From Candidatus Methylomirabilota bacterium (lineage in GTDB: Bacteria; Methylomirabilota; Methylomirabilia; Methylomirabilales; Methylomirabilaceae): a stretch of DNA of 11,234 nucleotides. The position numbers and the translations under genes are program-made. The notes beneath the pieces were generated by a model that was given only the letters and a program-made list of their open reading frames with translations, made no database searches and was not told the DNA's origin. Each line of letters starts with the position of its first letter. Position 1 is the first letter of the stretch. Location of the stretch: positions 1 to 11,234 of the forward strand of contig JACQEV010000332.1 of assembly GCA_016200385.1 (NCBI GenBank). The letters run 5' to 3'. Below are positions 1 to 6,811 of the stretch, one piece after another.

Positions 1-337
1 TCTCGCGCGGCCCGAACGGACCCTTCTGCGGATGCAGCGTTTCCTGAATCCCGGGGGCTACGCGGTCGTGTCGCTTCCCAACGTCGCCAATTGGAAAACC
101 AGGATCGGTCTGCTCTTTGGCCGGTTTGACTACCAGGACGAAGGGATCCTGGATCGGACCCACCTCCGCTTCTTCACCAGGCGGAGCGCCGAGGCGATGA
201 TCCGGGAGGCCGGATACGAGGTGCTCGAATTTCATCCCGGCGCCACGCGAATGCCGGGGATCTTCCTGAAGGCGTGGCCGACTCTGTGCGCGGTCCACTT
301 GGTCTTCAAGATCGCCCCGCGGAAGGAAGGGCCATGA
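1..337 (+). CDS. SAM-dependent methyltransferase, MetW/type-11/23-like, 3' end only
   Basis: The reading frame is open from the window edge (first full codon at 2), so only the last 111 or so codons are present and the start lies upstream. The visible part matches the C-terminal half of class I methyltransferases found in O-antigen and capsule clusters. It has a strand with PGG then VVSLPNVANW, a GRFDYQDEGILDRTHLRFFT segment and a terminal AGYEV strand. The SAM-binding glycine motif would be upstream and is not visible. In this family the enzyme transfers a methyl group from SAM, probably to a sugar or lipid-linked intermediate here; the acceptor cannot be told. The stop codon TGA (335-337) overlaps the ATG of the next gene (ATGA), so the two are probably translationally coupled. 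Confidence 0.8.
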   Translation, partial: LARPERTLLRMQRFLNPGGYAVVSLPNVANWKTRIGLLFGRFDYQDEGILDRTHLRFFTRRSAEAMIREAGYEVLEFHPGATRMPGIFLKAWPTLCAVHLVFKIAPRKEGP

Positions 338-1563
338 TGGCAGAGGCGAGGGTCGCCCTCGTTCATGATTGGCTGACCGGAATGAGGGGCGGAGAACGCT
401 GCCTGGAGGCCCTCTGTGACCTCTTTCCAGAAGCGGATCTCTTCACGCTGCTGCACGTGAAGGGAAGCGTGTCGGAGATCATCGAACGGCGGCGGATCCA
501 CACGTCGGTGATCCACATGCTGCCGTTTGCCGGTCGCCGCTACCGATACTATCTTCCGTTATTCCCGTGGGCTGTCGAGCGGTTCTCACTCGAGGGGTAC
601 GACGTGATCCTGTCCGACAGCCACTGCGTCGCCAAGGGGGTCAGGGTTCCGGCCGGGGCTCTCCACATCGCGTATGTCTACACCCCGATGCGGTACATCT
701 GGGACCTGCATTATGCCTACGTTGGCGCCGGTCGGATGGGCCCGCTGTCCCGACTCATGCTTCGGGCGATGACGGGCTATCTGCGGCGGTGGGACCTCGC
801 GGCCAACGACCGCGTCGATCACTTTGCCGCCATCTCCCAGCATGTGGCAGATCGGATCCGACGCCACTACGGGCGGGAGGCCCGGGTGATCTACCCTCCG
901 GTCGAGACCGCCCGCTTTCACATCGCGAGCCGCACAGACGACTACTACCTCGTGGCTGGCGCTTTTGCCCCATACAAGCGGATCGATCTCGCCATCGAGG
1001 CGTTTAACCGTGTCCGGCGGCGCCTGGTGATCGTGGGTGACGGCCAGGAGAACCGTCGCCTGCGACGCATGGCTGGTCCGACCATCGAATTTCTGGGGTG
1101 GCGTCCGGACGGGGAGTTCGCCGAGCTGCTCAGCCGCTGCCGCGCGTTGCTCTTCCCTGGCGAGGAGGATTTCGGGATCCTCCCGGTCGAGGCGATGGCC
1201 TGCGGGCGGCCGGTGATCGCGTACGGAAAGGGCGGCGTCACGGAAACGGTCATCCCACTCAATAGTTTCGAGTTTCGAGTTTCGAGTTTGGAGTCAAGAG
1301 CGTCGCCGAACCCGAAACCCGAAACCCGAAACCCGAAACCCGAAACCCCGACGGGCGTGTTTTTCTACGAGCAGACCGTCGAGGGGTTGATCCGGGCGAT
1401 CGAGCTGTTCGATCGATCGTCGGATCAGTTCGATCCGGAGGCACTTCGGGCCCATGCGCTGACCTTTGATCGCGCGATCTTTGAGAAGCGGATGGCTGCG
1501 TTCGTCGCTGAACAGTACGAAGGTTGGAAGAATCAGGGCCGGAGCCGCCGACGACGATGCTGA
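334..1563 (+). CDS. Glycosyltransferase family 4, WbaZ-like, with translated heptamer-repeat insert
   Basis: This is a cytoplasmic GT-B enzyme of about 409 residues, probably adding a hexose (mannosyltransferases occur in this subfamily) to a lipid-linked glycan. The N-terminal domain starts with VALVHDWLTGMRGGE and carries SDSHCVAKGV and YTPMRYIWD, all typical of WbaZ-like GT4. The C-terminal domain begins near G209 (GAFAPYKRID) and has VIVGDGQE at 232-239 and the E-x7-E donor-site pair E278/E286 within EEDFGILPVE. I chose ATG 334 because a purine-rich GGAAGGAAGG lies just upstream and the start overlaps the previous stop; ATG 337 is equally possible. A longer frame from 274 only adds non-conserved residues. 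Residues 310-339 are encoded by repeat element A (1264-1348), between the family motifs GGVTETVI and TGVFFYEQT. The frame is intact on both sides. The 3' end overlaps the next gene by 7 nt. Confidence 0.88.
   Translation: MMAEARVALVHDWLTGMRGGERCLEALCDLFPEADLFTLLHVKGSVSEIIERRRIHTSVIHMLPFAGRRYRYYLPLFPWAVERFSLEGYDVILSDSHCVAKGVRVPAGALHIAYVYTPMRYIWDLHYAYVGAGRMGPLSRLMLRAMTGYLRRWDLAANDRVDHFAAISQHVADRIRRHYGREARVIYPPVETARFHIASRTDDYYLVAGAFAPYKRIDLAIEAFNRVRRRLVIVGDGQENRRLRRMAGPTIEFLGWRPDGEFAELLSRCRALLFPGEEDFGILPVEAMACGRPVIAYGKGGVTETVIPLNSFEFRVSSLESRASPNPKPETRNPKPETPTGVFFYEQTVEGLIRAIELFDRSSDQFDPEALRAHALTFDRAIFEKRMAAFVAEQYEGWKNQGRSRRRRC
1264..1348 (+). repeat. Element A: opposed heptamer arrays, inside the GT4 gene
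   Basis: The left arm is AGTTTCG three times (1264-1284) then AGTTTGG, decaying into AGTCAAG. The right arm is CCGAACC (1306-1312) followed by five perfect CGAAACC units (1313-1347). The right unit is the reverse complement of the left unit except at one base per heptamer (A opposite C), so the two arms could fold into an imperfect hairpin with a loop of about 7-14 nt. The element lies wholly inside the GT4 reading frame and is translated as part of residues 310-339. Confidence 0.9.
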
Positions 1564-2960
1564 AGCGACACAGCCAGTTTCTTGAAAGCCTGATGCTCCT
1601 GTCCGACCTGCTGGCGATCTCCGTAAGCTGGATGGTCGCGTACTATCTCCGGTTCTACTGGGGTCCTGTTCCGGTCTACCGCGGCGTCCCCGACATCCGG
1701 CCATATCTCCTCCTGCTGGCGCTGATCGTCATCGTCTGGGCCGCAGCCTTCAAGGCCTTCGGACTCTACCGTCCGCGGCGCATCTCCTCTCGCTTGGCGG
1801 AGGTGAGTGACATCGCCCAGGCATGCACGCTTGCCGTCCTGATCCTCGTGGCCCTCACGTTCTTCTTCAAACAGTTCGAGTTCTCACGATTGGTGATCGT
1901 CTATTTCTGGGGGTTCAGCATTCTCTCGGTCAGCCTTGTCAGGGGTTCCTTCCGCGAGAGTCTCCGCCTCATGAGGCGCAGGGGGTACAATCTCCGCCAC
2001 ACCGTGATCGTCGGAGAAGGGATGTTGGCCCGAAGGGTCGTCGAGAGAATCCGTGCGCGTCCGGAATTGGGCCTTCGCATCGCCGGGCTCCTGGTCGCGG
2101 ATCCCAAGACGGTGGGGGAAACGATGGAGGGACTGCACGTGCTCGGAACCTACGAGCAGGCGGGGGAGATCGCTCGGGAGCTGTCAATTGACAAGGTGTT
2201 CATCGCCATTCCCCTGGACGCCTATGGCCGGATGGAGGGGATCCTTCGAAGCCTTGAAGAGGCGATCGTGGACATCAACGTCGTTCCCGACCTCTACCAG
2301 TACATTACACTGCGCGGAGGGGTGGAGGAGTTCGAAGGCCTTCCCCTCATCAGTTTGCAAGACTCGCCCTCATACGGCTGGAACCGTGTTGCCAAGCGGG
2401 TGTTGGACATCGGCTCGTCGGGTATCGCCCTGCTCATCACGGCGCCACTGCTGCTGCTTCTCGCGGCCACTATCAAGCTGACATCGCCCGGCCCGGTGCT
2501 GTACCGTCAGGAGCGGATGGGTCTTGATGGCCGAACCTTTCATATGCTGAAATTTCGATCTATGAGAACCGAGGCTGAAGAAGACACCGGGGCGGTCTGG
2601 GCCACTCGGGACGACCGCCGCAGGACGGCGATCGGCGCGCTGCTTCGCCGGACTTCCCTGGACGAGCTGCCACAACTGATCAATGTCCTCCGGGGGGAAA
2701 TGAGTCTGGTGGGTCCCCGTCCAGAGCGGCCGGTCTTTATCGAGGAGTTCCGGAAGCAGATCCCACGGTATATGCTCCGGCACAAGGTGAAAGCAGGCAT
2801 CACCGGATGGGCCCAGGTCAATGGGTGGAGGGGCGATACCTCTCTTGAGAAACGGATCGAGTGCGACCTGTTCTACATCGAACACTGGTCGTTGCTGTTC
2901 GATCTGAAGATTCTCTGGTTGAGTCTCTGGAAGGGGTTCATCCACAAGAATGCCATGTGA
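1557..2960 (+). CDS. Undecaprenyl-phosphate hexose-1-phosphate transferase (polyprenyl glycosylphosphotransferase, WcaJ/EpsE type)
   Basis: This inner-membrane enzyme (about 467 aa) transfers a sugar-1-phosphate from a UDP-sugar, often UDP-glucose or UDP-galactose, to undecaprenyl phosphate, the first step in building a lipid-linked polysaccharide. Four hydrophobic segments lie near residues 10-32, 48-67, 88-108 and 113-132. A Rossmann-like CoA_binding_3 region follows (VIVGEGMLARR to about 270). The bacterial sugar transferase domain starts at K280 (KRVLDI), with a membrane helix at about 288-308 and then SPGPVLYRQERMG. D369-E370 in SLDELPQLINVLRGEMS, then VGPRPERP and GITGWAQVNG, are the catalytic-core motifs. 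The last residues, LSLWKGFIHKNAM, are the usual family ending. ATG 1557 overlaps the GT4 stop by 7 nt. TTG 1524 is in frame but would add 11 unusual residues. Sugar specificity cannot be read from the sequence. Confidence 0.92.
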   Translation: MLKRHSQFLESLMLLSDLLAISVSWMVAYYLRFYWGPVPVYRGVPDIRPYLLLLALIVIVWAAAFKAFGLYRPRRISSRLAEVSDIAQACTLAVLILVALTFFFKQFEFSRLVIVYFWGFSILSVSLVRGSFRESLRLMRRRGYNLRHTVIVGEGMLARRVVERIRARPELGLRIAGLLVADPKTVGETMEGLHVLGTYEQAGEIARELSIDKVFIAIPLDAYGRMEGILRSLEEAIVDINVVPDLYQYITLRGGVEEFEGLPLISLQDSPSYGWNRVAKRVLDIGSSGIALLITAPLLLLLAATIKLTSPGPVLYRQERMGLDGRTFHMLKFRSMRTEAEEDTGAVWATRDDRRRTAIGALLRRTSLDELPQLINVLRGEMSLVGPRPERPVFIEEFRKQIPRYMLRHKVKAGITGWAQVNGWRGDTSLEKRIECDLFYIEHWSLLFDLKILWLSLWKGFIHKNAM

Positions 2961-2961
2961 A

Positions 2962-3050
2962 AGTTTCGAGTTGCGAGTTGCGAGTGTTGGGTTCTGAAAG
3001 GCTCTTAGTAGACCCGAAACCCGAAACTCGGAACCCGGAACTGGGAAGCA
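2962..3050 (+). repeat. Element B: opposed heptamer arrays between phosphotransferase and epimerase
   Basis: The left arm is AGTTTCG, AGTTGCG, AGTTGCG, AGTGTTG, GGTTCTG (2962-2996). After a 13-nt loop the right arm is AGACCCG, AAACCCG, AAACTCG, GAACCCG, GAACTGG (3010-3044), ending GAAGCA. The element fills almost the whole 93-bp gap between stop 2960 and ATG 3054. Both arms are more degenerate than in element A. The GGGAAG at its 3' end is also the only Shine-Dalgarno-like sequence for the epimerase gene. Confidence 0.85.
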
Positions 3051-3053
3051 GAT

Positions 3054-4004
3054 ATGAAAATTCTGGTGACCGGAGGGGCCGGGTTCATCGCGTCGCATCT
3101 CGTGGACGCGTTGGTGAAGGAGGGCCATGAGGTGGTCGTGGTGGACGACCTTTCTATGGGCAGACGGGAACAGGTCCATCCCTCGGCCCGCTTCTACCAA
3201 GTGGATATCCGCCAGCGGGAGGCCATGGACGCGATCTTTCGCGCCGAGCGCCCGGAACTGGTCAACCATCACGCGGCCCAGGGTAACTTACGCCGGTCGA
3301 TGACCGAGCCGTCGTTTGACGCCTCTGTGAATATCGTCGGGTCACTGATCCTGATCGAGCTCGCCCATGCCTACGAGGTCAGGAAGTTCGTCTACATCTC
3401 GTCGGGTGGAGCGGTCTATGGCGAACCGCAGCGCCTGCCCGTTGACGAACACCATCCGATCCGTCCGCTGTCCGCCTACGGGCTGAGCAAATGTACAGTG
3501 GAACGGTACCTGGAAATTCTCCGCGATTGGTTTGGCCTGGACTACACCACCCTGCGGTATGCCAATGTCTACGGCCCCAGGCAGGATCCCAATGGCGAGG
3601 CCGGCGTGGTGGCGATTTTCAGCCGGCAGATGCTCGCCGGCCAGCGCCCGACGATTTTCGGCGATGGCACCAAGACCCGGGATTACGTCCATGTGGATGA
3701 TATCGTCCGGGCGAACCTCCTGGCGATGGTGGAGGAGAGAGGCGCCGGCAGGGTCTACAACCTGGGCCTCGGGCGTGAGGTCAGCGATCGGCAGATCTTT
3801 GAACTGGTTCGATCAGCGGTGGGTGCCACGCTGGAGCCGATCCTGGAGGCCAAACGTCCTGGGGAGATCGACCGAATCTGTCTGGACGCCTCACGCGCCA
3901 AGGCTGAACTCGGCTGGGAGCCGACCATTCCCCTTGAGGAGGGGATCACCCGCACCGTCGCATTCTACCGGGAGGCTCAGGGCCGGGTGAGCGAAACTGA
4001 TTGA
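3054..4004 (+). CDS. NAD-dependent epimerase/dehydratase, UDP-glucose 4-epimerase-like (extended SDR)
   Basis: This soluble extended short-chain dehydrogenase/reductase of 316 residues most likely interconverts a UDP-hexose and its C4 epimer to supply a nucleotide sugar to neighbouring glycosyltransferases. The N-terminal NAD site reads TGGAGFIAS; the third glycine of the usual GxxGxxG is alanine here. HHAAQ follows the third strand, and YISSGGAVYGEP holds the catalytic Ser (S116/S117). The catalytic pair is Y142 and K146 (YGLSK). RYANVYGPRQDP and TRDYVHVDDIV are typical substrate-domain motifs. The length is normal for GalE-like proteins. ATG 3054 is preceded by GGGAAG at about 3043-3048, which belongs to repeat element B. 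Exact substrate (glucose/galactose, GlcNAc/GalNAc or uronic acid) is undetermined, so I give no symbol. Confidence 0.85.
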   Translation: MKILVTGGAGFIASHLVDALVKEGHEVVVVDDLSMGRREQVHPSARFYQVDIRQREAMDAIFRAERPELVNHHAAQGNLRRSMTEPSFDASVNIVGSLILIELAHAYEVRKFVYISSGGAVYGEPQRLPVDEHHPIRPLSAYGLSKCTVERYLEILRDWFGLDYTTLRYANVYGPRQDPNGEAGVVAIFSRQMLAGQRPTIFGDGTKTRDYVHVDDIVRANLLAMVEERGAGRVYNLGLGREVSDRQIFELVRSAVGATLEPILEAKRPGEIDRICLDASRAKAELGWEPTIPLEEGITRTVAFYREAQGRVSETD

Positions 4005-4072
4005 ATTTTCCCGCGATTTGGGATAGCCTAACTGAGTAAAATTTCAGGAGTTTCCCGGCGGGAGGTGCGACG
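4005..4072 (+). other. AT-rich gap without heptamer repeats, leader of rfaE1
   Basis: This 68-bp stretch is noticeably AT-richer than its surroundings and is the only gap of more than 20 bp between 1557 and 7725 without a heptamer element. It contains TAAAAT at 4037-4042 and TTGAAT at 4001-4006, neither with a well-spaced partner, so a promoter is possible but not shown. Its 3' end holds the Shine-Dalgarno sequence of rfaE1. Confidence 0.5.
4051..4066 (+). promoter_or_regulatory. Strong Shine-Dalgarno of rfaE1 with potential sequestering hairpin
   Basis: GGGAGGTG (4060-4067) is a near-perfect Shine-Dalgarno sequence, and its core GGGAGG ends 7 nt before the ATT at 4073. No ATG, GTG or TTG in the rfaE1 frame is available at a suitable distance, so this site decides the start. 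TTTCCC at 4051-4056 can pair with GGGAGG at 4060-4065 across a GGC triloop (three G-C, one A-U, two G-U pairs in RNA), which could mask the site. Function is inferred. Confidence 0.6.
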
Positions 4073-5089
4073 ATTCGGTACCAGGAGATTCTGGCCCGTT
4101 TTCCCGAACAACAACTCCTCGTCCTCGGCGATATCATGGTGGACGAGTACATCTGGGGGAGTGTTTCTCGGATTTCTCCGGAAGCTCCGGTCCCGGTCGT
4201 GGAAGTCAAGGCCGAGAGCTTTCGCTTGGGGGGTGCAGCCAATGTCGCTGCGAACATTCGAACCCTGGGTGGGCGGGCGATCCTGGTGGGCGTGATCGGC
4301 AACGACCCTCATGCGGAGCGACTGGTTGATCAGCTTCAGGCCGTTGGAATCAAGGGGGACGGAGTGGTGGTGGACCGGAACCGCCCGACCACGATCAAGA
4401 CGAGGGTCGTCGCGGGCAGCCAGCAGGTCGTGCGGTTCGACCGGGAGAGCGCGCTGGAGATGTCGAAGGAGGCAACGGAGCGGGTACTGGAGCTCGCCGT
4501 GGAGCACCTTCGGGAGGCGGATGCGCTGCTCATTTCTGATTACGCCAAGGGGGTGATCAGCAAGCTGGTGGCCAGACAGATCATCCCCCTCGCTCGACGG
4601 CGCAAGAAGATTATCGTTGTCGATCCGAAAGTGCACCATTTCCACCTCTACAAAGGGGCGACTGTCGTTACCCCCAACCATCACGAAGCGGCCGCCTTTG
4701 CCCGGTTTCGCCTGCGCGAAGGGGGAGACCCCGATGAGCTGGGGCGGGAGCTGCAACAGAAGCTCGAGGTGAACGCCGTGCTGGTGACAAAGGGGGACCA
4801 GGGAATGTCGCTCTTTGAGGACGGCGGAGTCACCCACATCCCCGCAGTCGCCAAGGAGGTCTATGACGTCACGGGGGCGGGAGATACCGTCGTCGCCACG
4901 CTGGGCCTGGCCCTGGCATCGGGCGCCTCACTGAAGGAGGCGGCTGTGATAGCCAACCATGCGGCTGGGGTGGTGGTCGGGAAGATGGGAACCGCGACCG
5001 TTAGCCAGTCGGAGCTCAAGGACGCGCTGAAGCAGAACAGCTCCAGGTTCCAGACCTCAAGTTCCAAGCTGGAAAAGGGTACTGGCTGA
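4073..5089 (+). CDS. rfaE1: D-glycero-beta-D-manno-heptose-7-phosphate kinase (RfaE1/HldE N-domain type, PfkB family)
   Basis: This soluble carbohydrate kinase phosphorylates D-glycero-D-manno-heptose 7-phosphate at C1 on the way to ADP-heptose for the LPS inner core. Family landmarks are [11 protein letters not shown] followed by [14 protein letters not shown], the substrate loop [10 protein letters not shown] (from G53), SDYAKG, DPK and TPN, and the PfkB signature DVTGAGDT with catalytic base D271. The end [13 protein letters not shown] is typical. The first ATG (4136) falls inside the conserved GDIMVDEY motif, so it cannot be the true start. Starting at ATT 4073, 7 nt after GGGAGG, gives 338 residues with 18 ahead of GD, as in homologues. 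The frame is open only back to 4040. There is no fused nucleotidyltransferase domain, so the partner (RfaE2/HldC) must be elsewhere. The last 16 or so residues ([16 protein letters not shown]) come from the left arm of repeat element C. Confidence 0.88.
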   Translation: MRYQEILARFPEQQLLVLGDIMVDEYIWGSVSRISPEAPVPVVEVKAESFRLGGAANVAANIRTLGGRAILVGVIGNDPHAERLVDQLQAVGIKGDGVVVDRNRPTTIKTRVVAGSQQVVRFDRESALEMSKEATERVLELAVEHLREADALLISDYAKGVISKLVARQIIPLARRRKKIIVVDPKVHHFHLYKGATVVTPNHHEAAAFARFRLREGGDPDELGRELQQKLEVNAVLVTKGDQGMSLFEDGGVTHIPAVAKEVYDVTGAGDTVVATLGLALASGASLKEAAVIANHAAGVVVGKMGTATVSQSELKDALKQNSSRFQTSSSKLEKGTG

Positions 5090-5122
5090 ACCCGGAACCC
5101 GAAACCCGGAACACGAAACCCC
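5044..5122 (+). repeat. Element C: opposed heptamer arrays across the rfaE1 stop
   Basis: The left arm reads CAGGTTC, CAGACCT, CAAGTTC, CAAGCTG (5044-5071) and lies inside the 3' end of rfaE1. The right arm reads GAACCCG, GAACCCG, AAACCCG, GAACACG, AAACCCC (5088-5122) and is intergenic. CAGGTTC differs from the reverse complement of GAACCCG by one base. The rfaE1 stop TGA (5087-5089) uses the first two bases of the right arm, and the pyrG Shine-Dalgarno follows within 4 nt of the array's end. Confidence 0.82.
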
Positions 5123-5123
5123 G

Positions 5124-5133
5124 AAAGGAGGTG
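5124..5133 (+). promoter_or_regulatory. Shine-Dalgarno of pyrG
   Basis: AAAGGAGGTG is almost the full complement of the 16S rRNA tail. It sits directly after repeat element C and points to ATG 5136 rather than the in-frame GTG at 5133, which overlaps the site itself. Confidence 0.8.
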
Positions 5134-5135
5134 TG

Positions 5136-6743
5136 ATGTCGACGAAGTTCATCTTTGTGACCGGCGGAGTACTGTCGTCGCTCGGCAAGGGGTTAGCCTC
5201 CGCCTCCATCGGCTGTCTGCTGGAAAGCCGCGGCTTCAAAGTGACGATGTTGAAATGCGACCCGTACATCAATGTGGATCCCGGCACCATGAACCCCTTC
5301 CAGCACGGGGAGGTCTTCGTCACCGACGATGGCTCTGAGACCGACCTTGACCTGGGCCATTACGAGCGCTTCACTGACCTTGTTCTGACCAAGGCCAGCA
5401 ATATCACGACAGGTCAGATTTACCACTCAGTCATCACCAAGGAGCGTCGCGGCGACTACCTGGGTGGCACCGTTCAGGTCATCCCTCACATCACTGATGA
5501 GATCAAGCGCGCGATCCACCGGGTGGCGACGGGCGTGGACGTCGTGATCGTGGAAGTGGGCGGGACGGTTGGCGATATCGAGAGCCTGCCATTCCTCGAG
5601 GCCATCAGGCAGTTCAGGGGGGACGTCGGGAGGGAGAATGTCCTGTGCATCCACCTGACGTTGGTTCCCTATATCGCGCCGGCCGGCGAGCTGAAGTCGA
5701 AGCCGACTCAGCACAGCGTGAAGGAGCTGCTCCAGATCGGGATTCAACCCGATATCCTGCTGTGCCGGACCGATCGATTCCTGCCGAAAGAGCTGAAGGC
5801 CAAGATCGCGCTGTTCTGTAATGTCTCCGAAAAGGCTGTCATCACCGCGAAGGATGTGGACAGCCTGTACGAGGTCCCGTTGGTCCTGCACAGCGAGGGA
5901 CTGGACGCGATCATCGTCCAGATGCTGGGCCTGCCGAATACCCAGACGGATCTGGCGGGATGGGAGGCGATTGTCCGGAAGATCAAGGAGTCCAAGGCCA
6001 GCGTCACCATCGCTGTGGTGGGGAAGTACCTGGACCTGAAGGACTCCTACAAGAGTCTGACTGAGGCGATCATTCACGGCGGCATCGCCAACGACTGCCA
6101 TGTCCGGGTGAAGGCGGTGGATGCCGAGAAGGTGGAGCGCGACGGCCCCAAGGAGCACCTTCACGATGTGTCAGGTGTCCTGGTGCCTGGAGGCTTCGGC
6201 AGCCGAGGAATCGAGGGCAAGATTGCGGCCATCGCCTTCGCCCGTGAGGAGCGGGTCCCGTTCCTCGGGATCTGTTTGTGGATGCAGTGTGCCGTGATCG
6301 AATTCGCCCGGCATGTCTGCGGGCTGAAGGACGCGAATAGCCGCGAGTTTGACTCGAACACCCCGCACCCGGTCATCGATCTGATGCCCGAGCAGCGAGG
6401 TATCACGAACCTGGGAGGGACAATGCGGCTAGGCGCCTATCCGTGCCGTATCGTCCCTGGCTCCGTCGCCTACACAGCGTACGGGACCGAGGAGATCAGC
6501 GAGCGACATCGACATCGGTACGAGGTCAACAACGACTACCGAGATCTGTTAGAGCAGCATGGAATACGACTGTGCGGGTTTTCACCCGATAACAAGCTGG
6601 TGGAGATGATCGAGCTGCCGGATCATCCCTGGTTCGTAGGCGGGCAATTTCACCCCGAGTTCAAATCGCGCCCCAGGCGGCCTCACCCGCTGTTCCGGGA
6701 GTTCATCAAGGCCTCTCTCCAACGGAAGGAGACTAGGGTATAG
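5136..6743 (+). CDS. pyrG: CTP synthase (glutamine-hydrolysing)
   Basis: It makes CTP from UTP, ATP and glutamine in the cytoplasm; CTP is needed by KdsB to form CMP-Kdo, which explains its place next to kdsA. The 535-residue length is normal. The synthetase domain opens with [16 protein letters not shown] (P-loop K18), followed by [20 protein letters not shown], the [12 protein letters not shown] segment, and [12 protein letters not shown]. The class I glutamine amidotransferase domain starts around residue 288 (VTIAVVGKY). It has PGGFGSRG, nucleophile C380, and H506/E508 in FHPEF. The conserved nucleophile elbow is normally G-I-C-L-G-M-Q; here it is G-I-C-L-W-M-Q, with W382 (TGG, 6279-6281) in place of glycine. 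[10 protein letters not shown] is intact. The stop TAG and last codons fall in the left arm of repeat element D. Confidence 0.97.
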   Translation: MSTKFIFVTGGVLSSLGKGLASASIGCLLESRGFKVTMLKCDPYINVDPGTMNPFQHGEVFVTDDGSETDLDLGHYERFTDLVLTKASNITTGQIYHSVITKERRGDYLGGTVQVIPHITDEIKRAIHRVATGVDVVIVEVGGTVGDIESLPFLEAIRQFRGDVGRENVLCIHLTLVPYIAPAGELKSKPTQHSVKELLQIGIQPDILLCRTDRFLPKELKAKIALFCNVSEKAVITAKDVDSLYEVPLVLHSEGLDAIIVQMLGLPNTQTDLAGWEAIVRKIKESKASVTIAVVGKYLDLKDSYKSLTEAIIHGGIANDCHVRVKAVDAEKVERDGPKEHLHDVSGVLVPGGFGSRGIEGKIAAIAFAREERVPFLGICLWMQCAVIEFARHVCGLKDANSREFDSNTPHPVIDLMPEQRGITNLGGTMRLGAYPCRIVPGSVAYTAYGTEEISERHRHRYEVNNDYRDLLEQHGIRLCGFSPDNKLVEMIELPDHPWFVGGQFHPEFKSRPRRPHPLFREFIKASLQRKETRV

Positions 6744-6810
6744 GGGTTAGGGTTTAGGGTAGAGGGGCCCTTCCCGAAACCCGAAACCCGAAACCCGAAA
6801 CCCGAAACCC
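6735..6810 (+). repeat. Element D: opposed heptamer arrays between pyrG and kdsA
   Basis: The left arm is AGGGTAT, AGGGGTT, AGGGTTT, AGGGTAG, AGGGGCC (6735-6769). The right arm is five perfect CCCGAAA units plus CCC (6773-6810). The left core AGGGTTT matches the reverse complement of the right unit except for one base per heptamer. The pyrG stop TAG (6741-6743) lies in the left arm, and the kdsA ATG (6812) starts one base after the right arm. The loop is only about 3 nt. Confidence 0.9.
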
Positions 6811-6811
6811 T

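Noticed and set aside
1264..1348. Possible CRISPR array or coding minisatellite
   Set aside because: Units are 7 bp with no spacers and the two arms run in opposite orientation, so it is not a CRISPR array.
2962..3050. Element B as a Rho-independent terminator
   Set aside because: The arms are mismatched, the stem is not GC-rich and compact, and no T run follows; downstream genes appear to belong to the same pathway.
2370..3272. 300-codon open frame on the minus strand across element B
   Set aside because: It is antisense to the phosphotransferase and epimerase genes and is kept open partly by the stop-poor heptamer repeat; the protein shows no family features.
4001..4042. Possible sigma70 promoter before rfaE1 (TTGAAT, TAAAAT)
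   Set aside because: TTGAAT is 30 nt from TAAAAT, and at 17 nt it is followed only by a poor TAGCCT; no convincing -35/-10 pair with correct spacing.
4028..4837. 269-codon open frame on the minus strand opposite rfaE1
   Set aside because: It is a shadow of rfaE1, with no domain or start signal.
6735..6762. TTTAGGG-like units resembling plant-type telomere repeats
   Set aside because: Only a few imperfect units are present, between bacterial genes, and they are explained as the left arm of heptamer element D.
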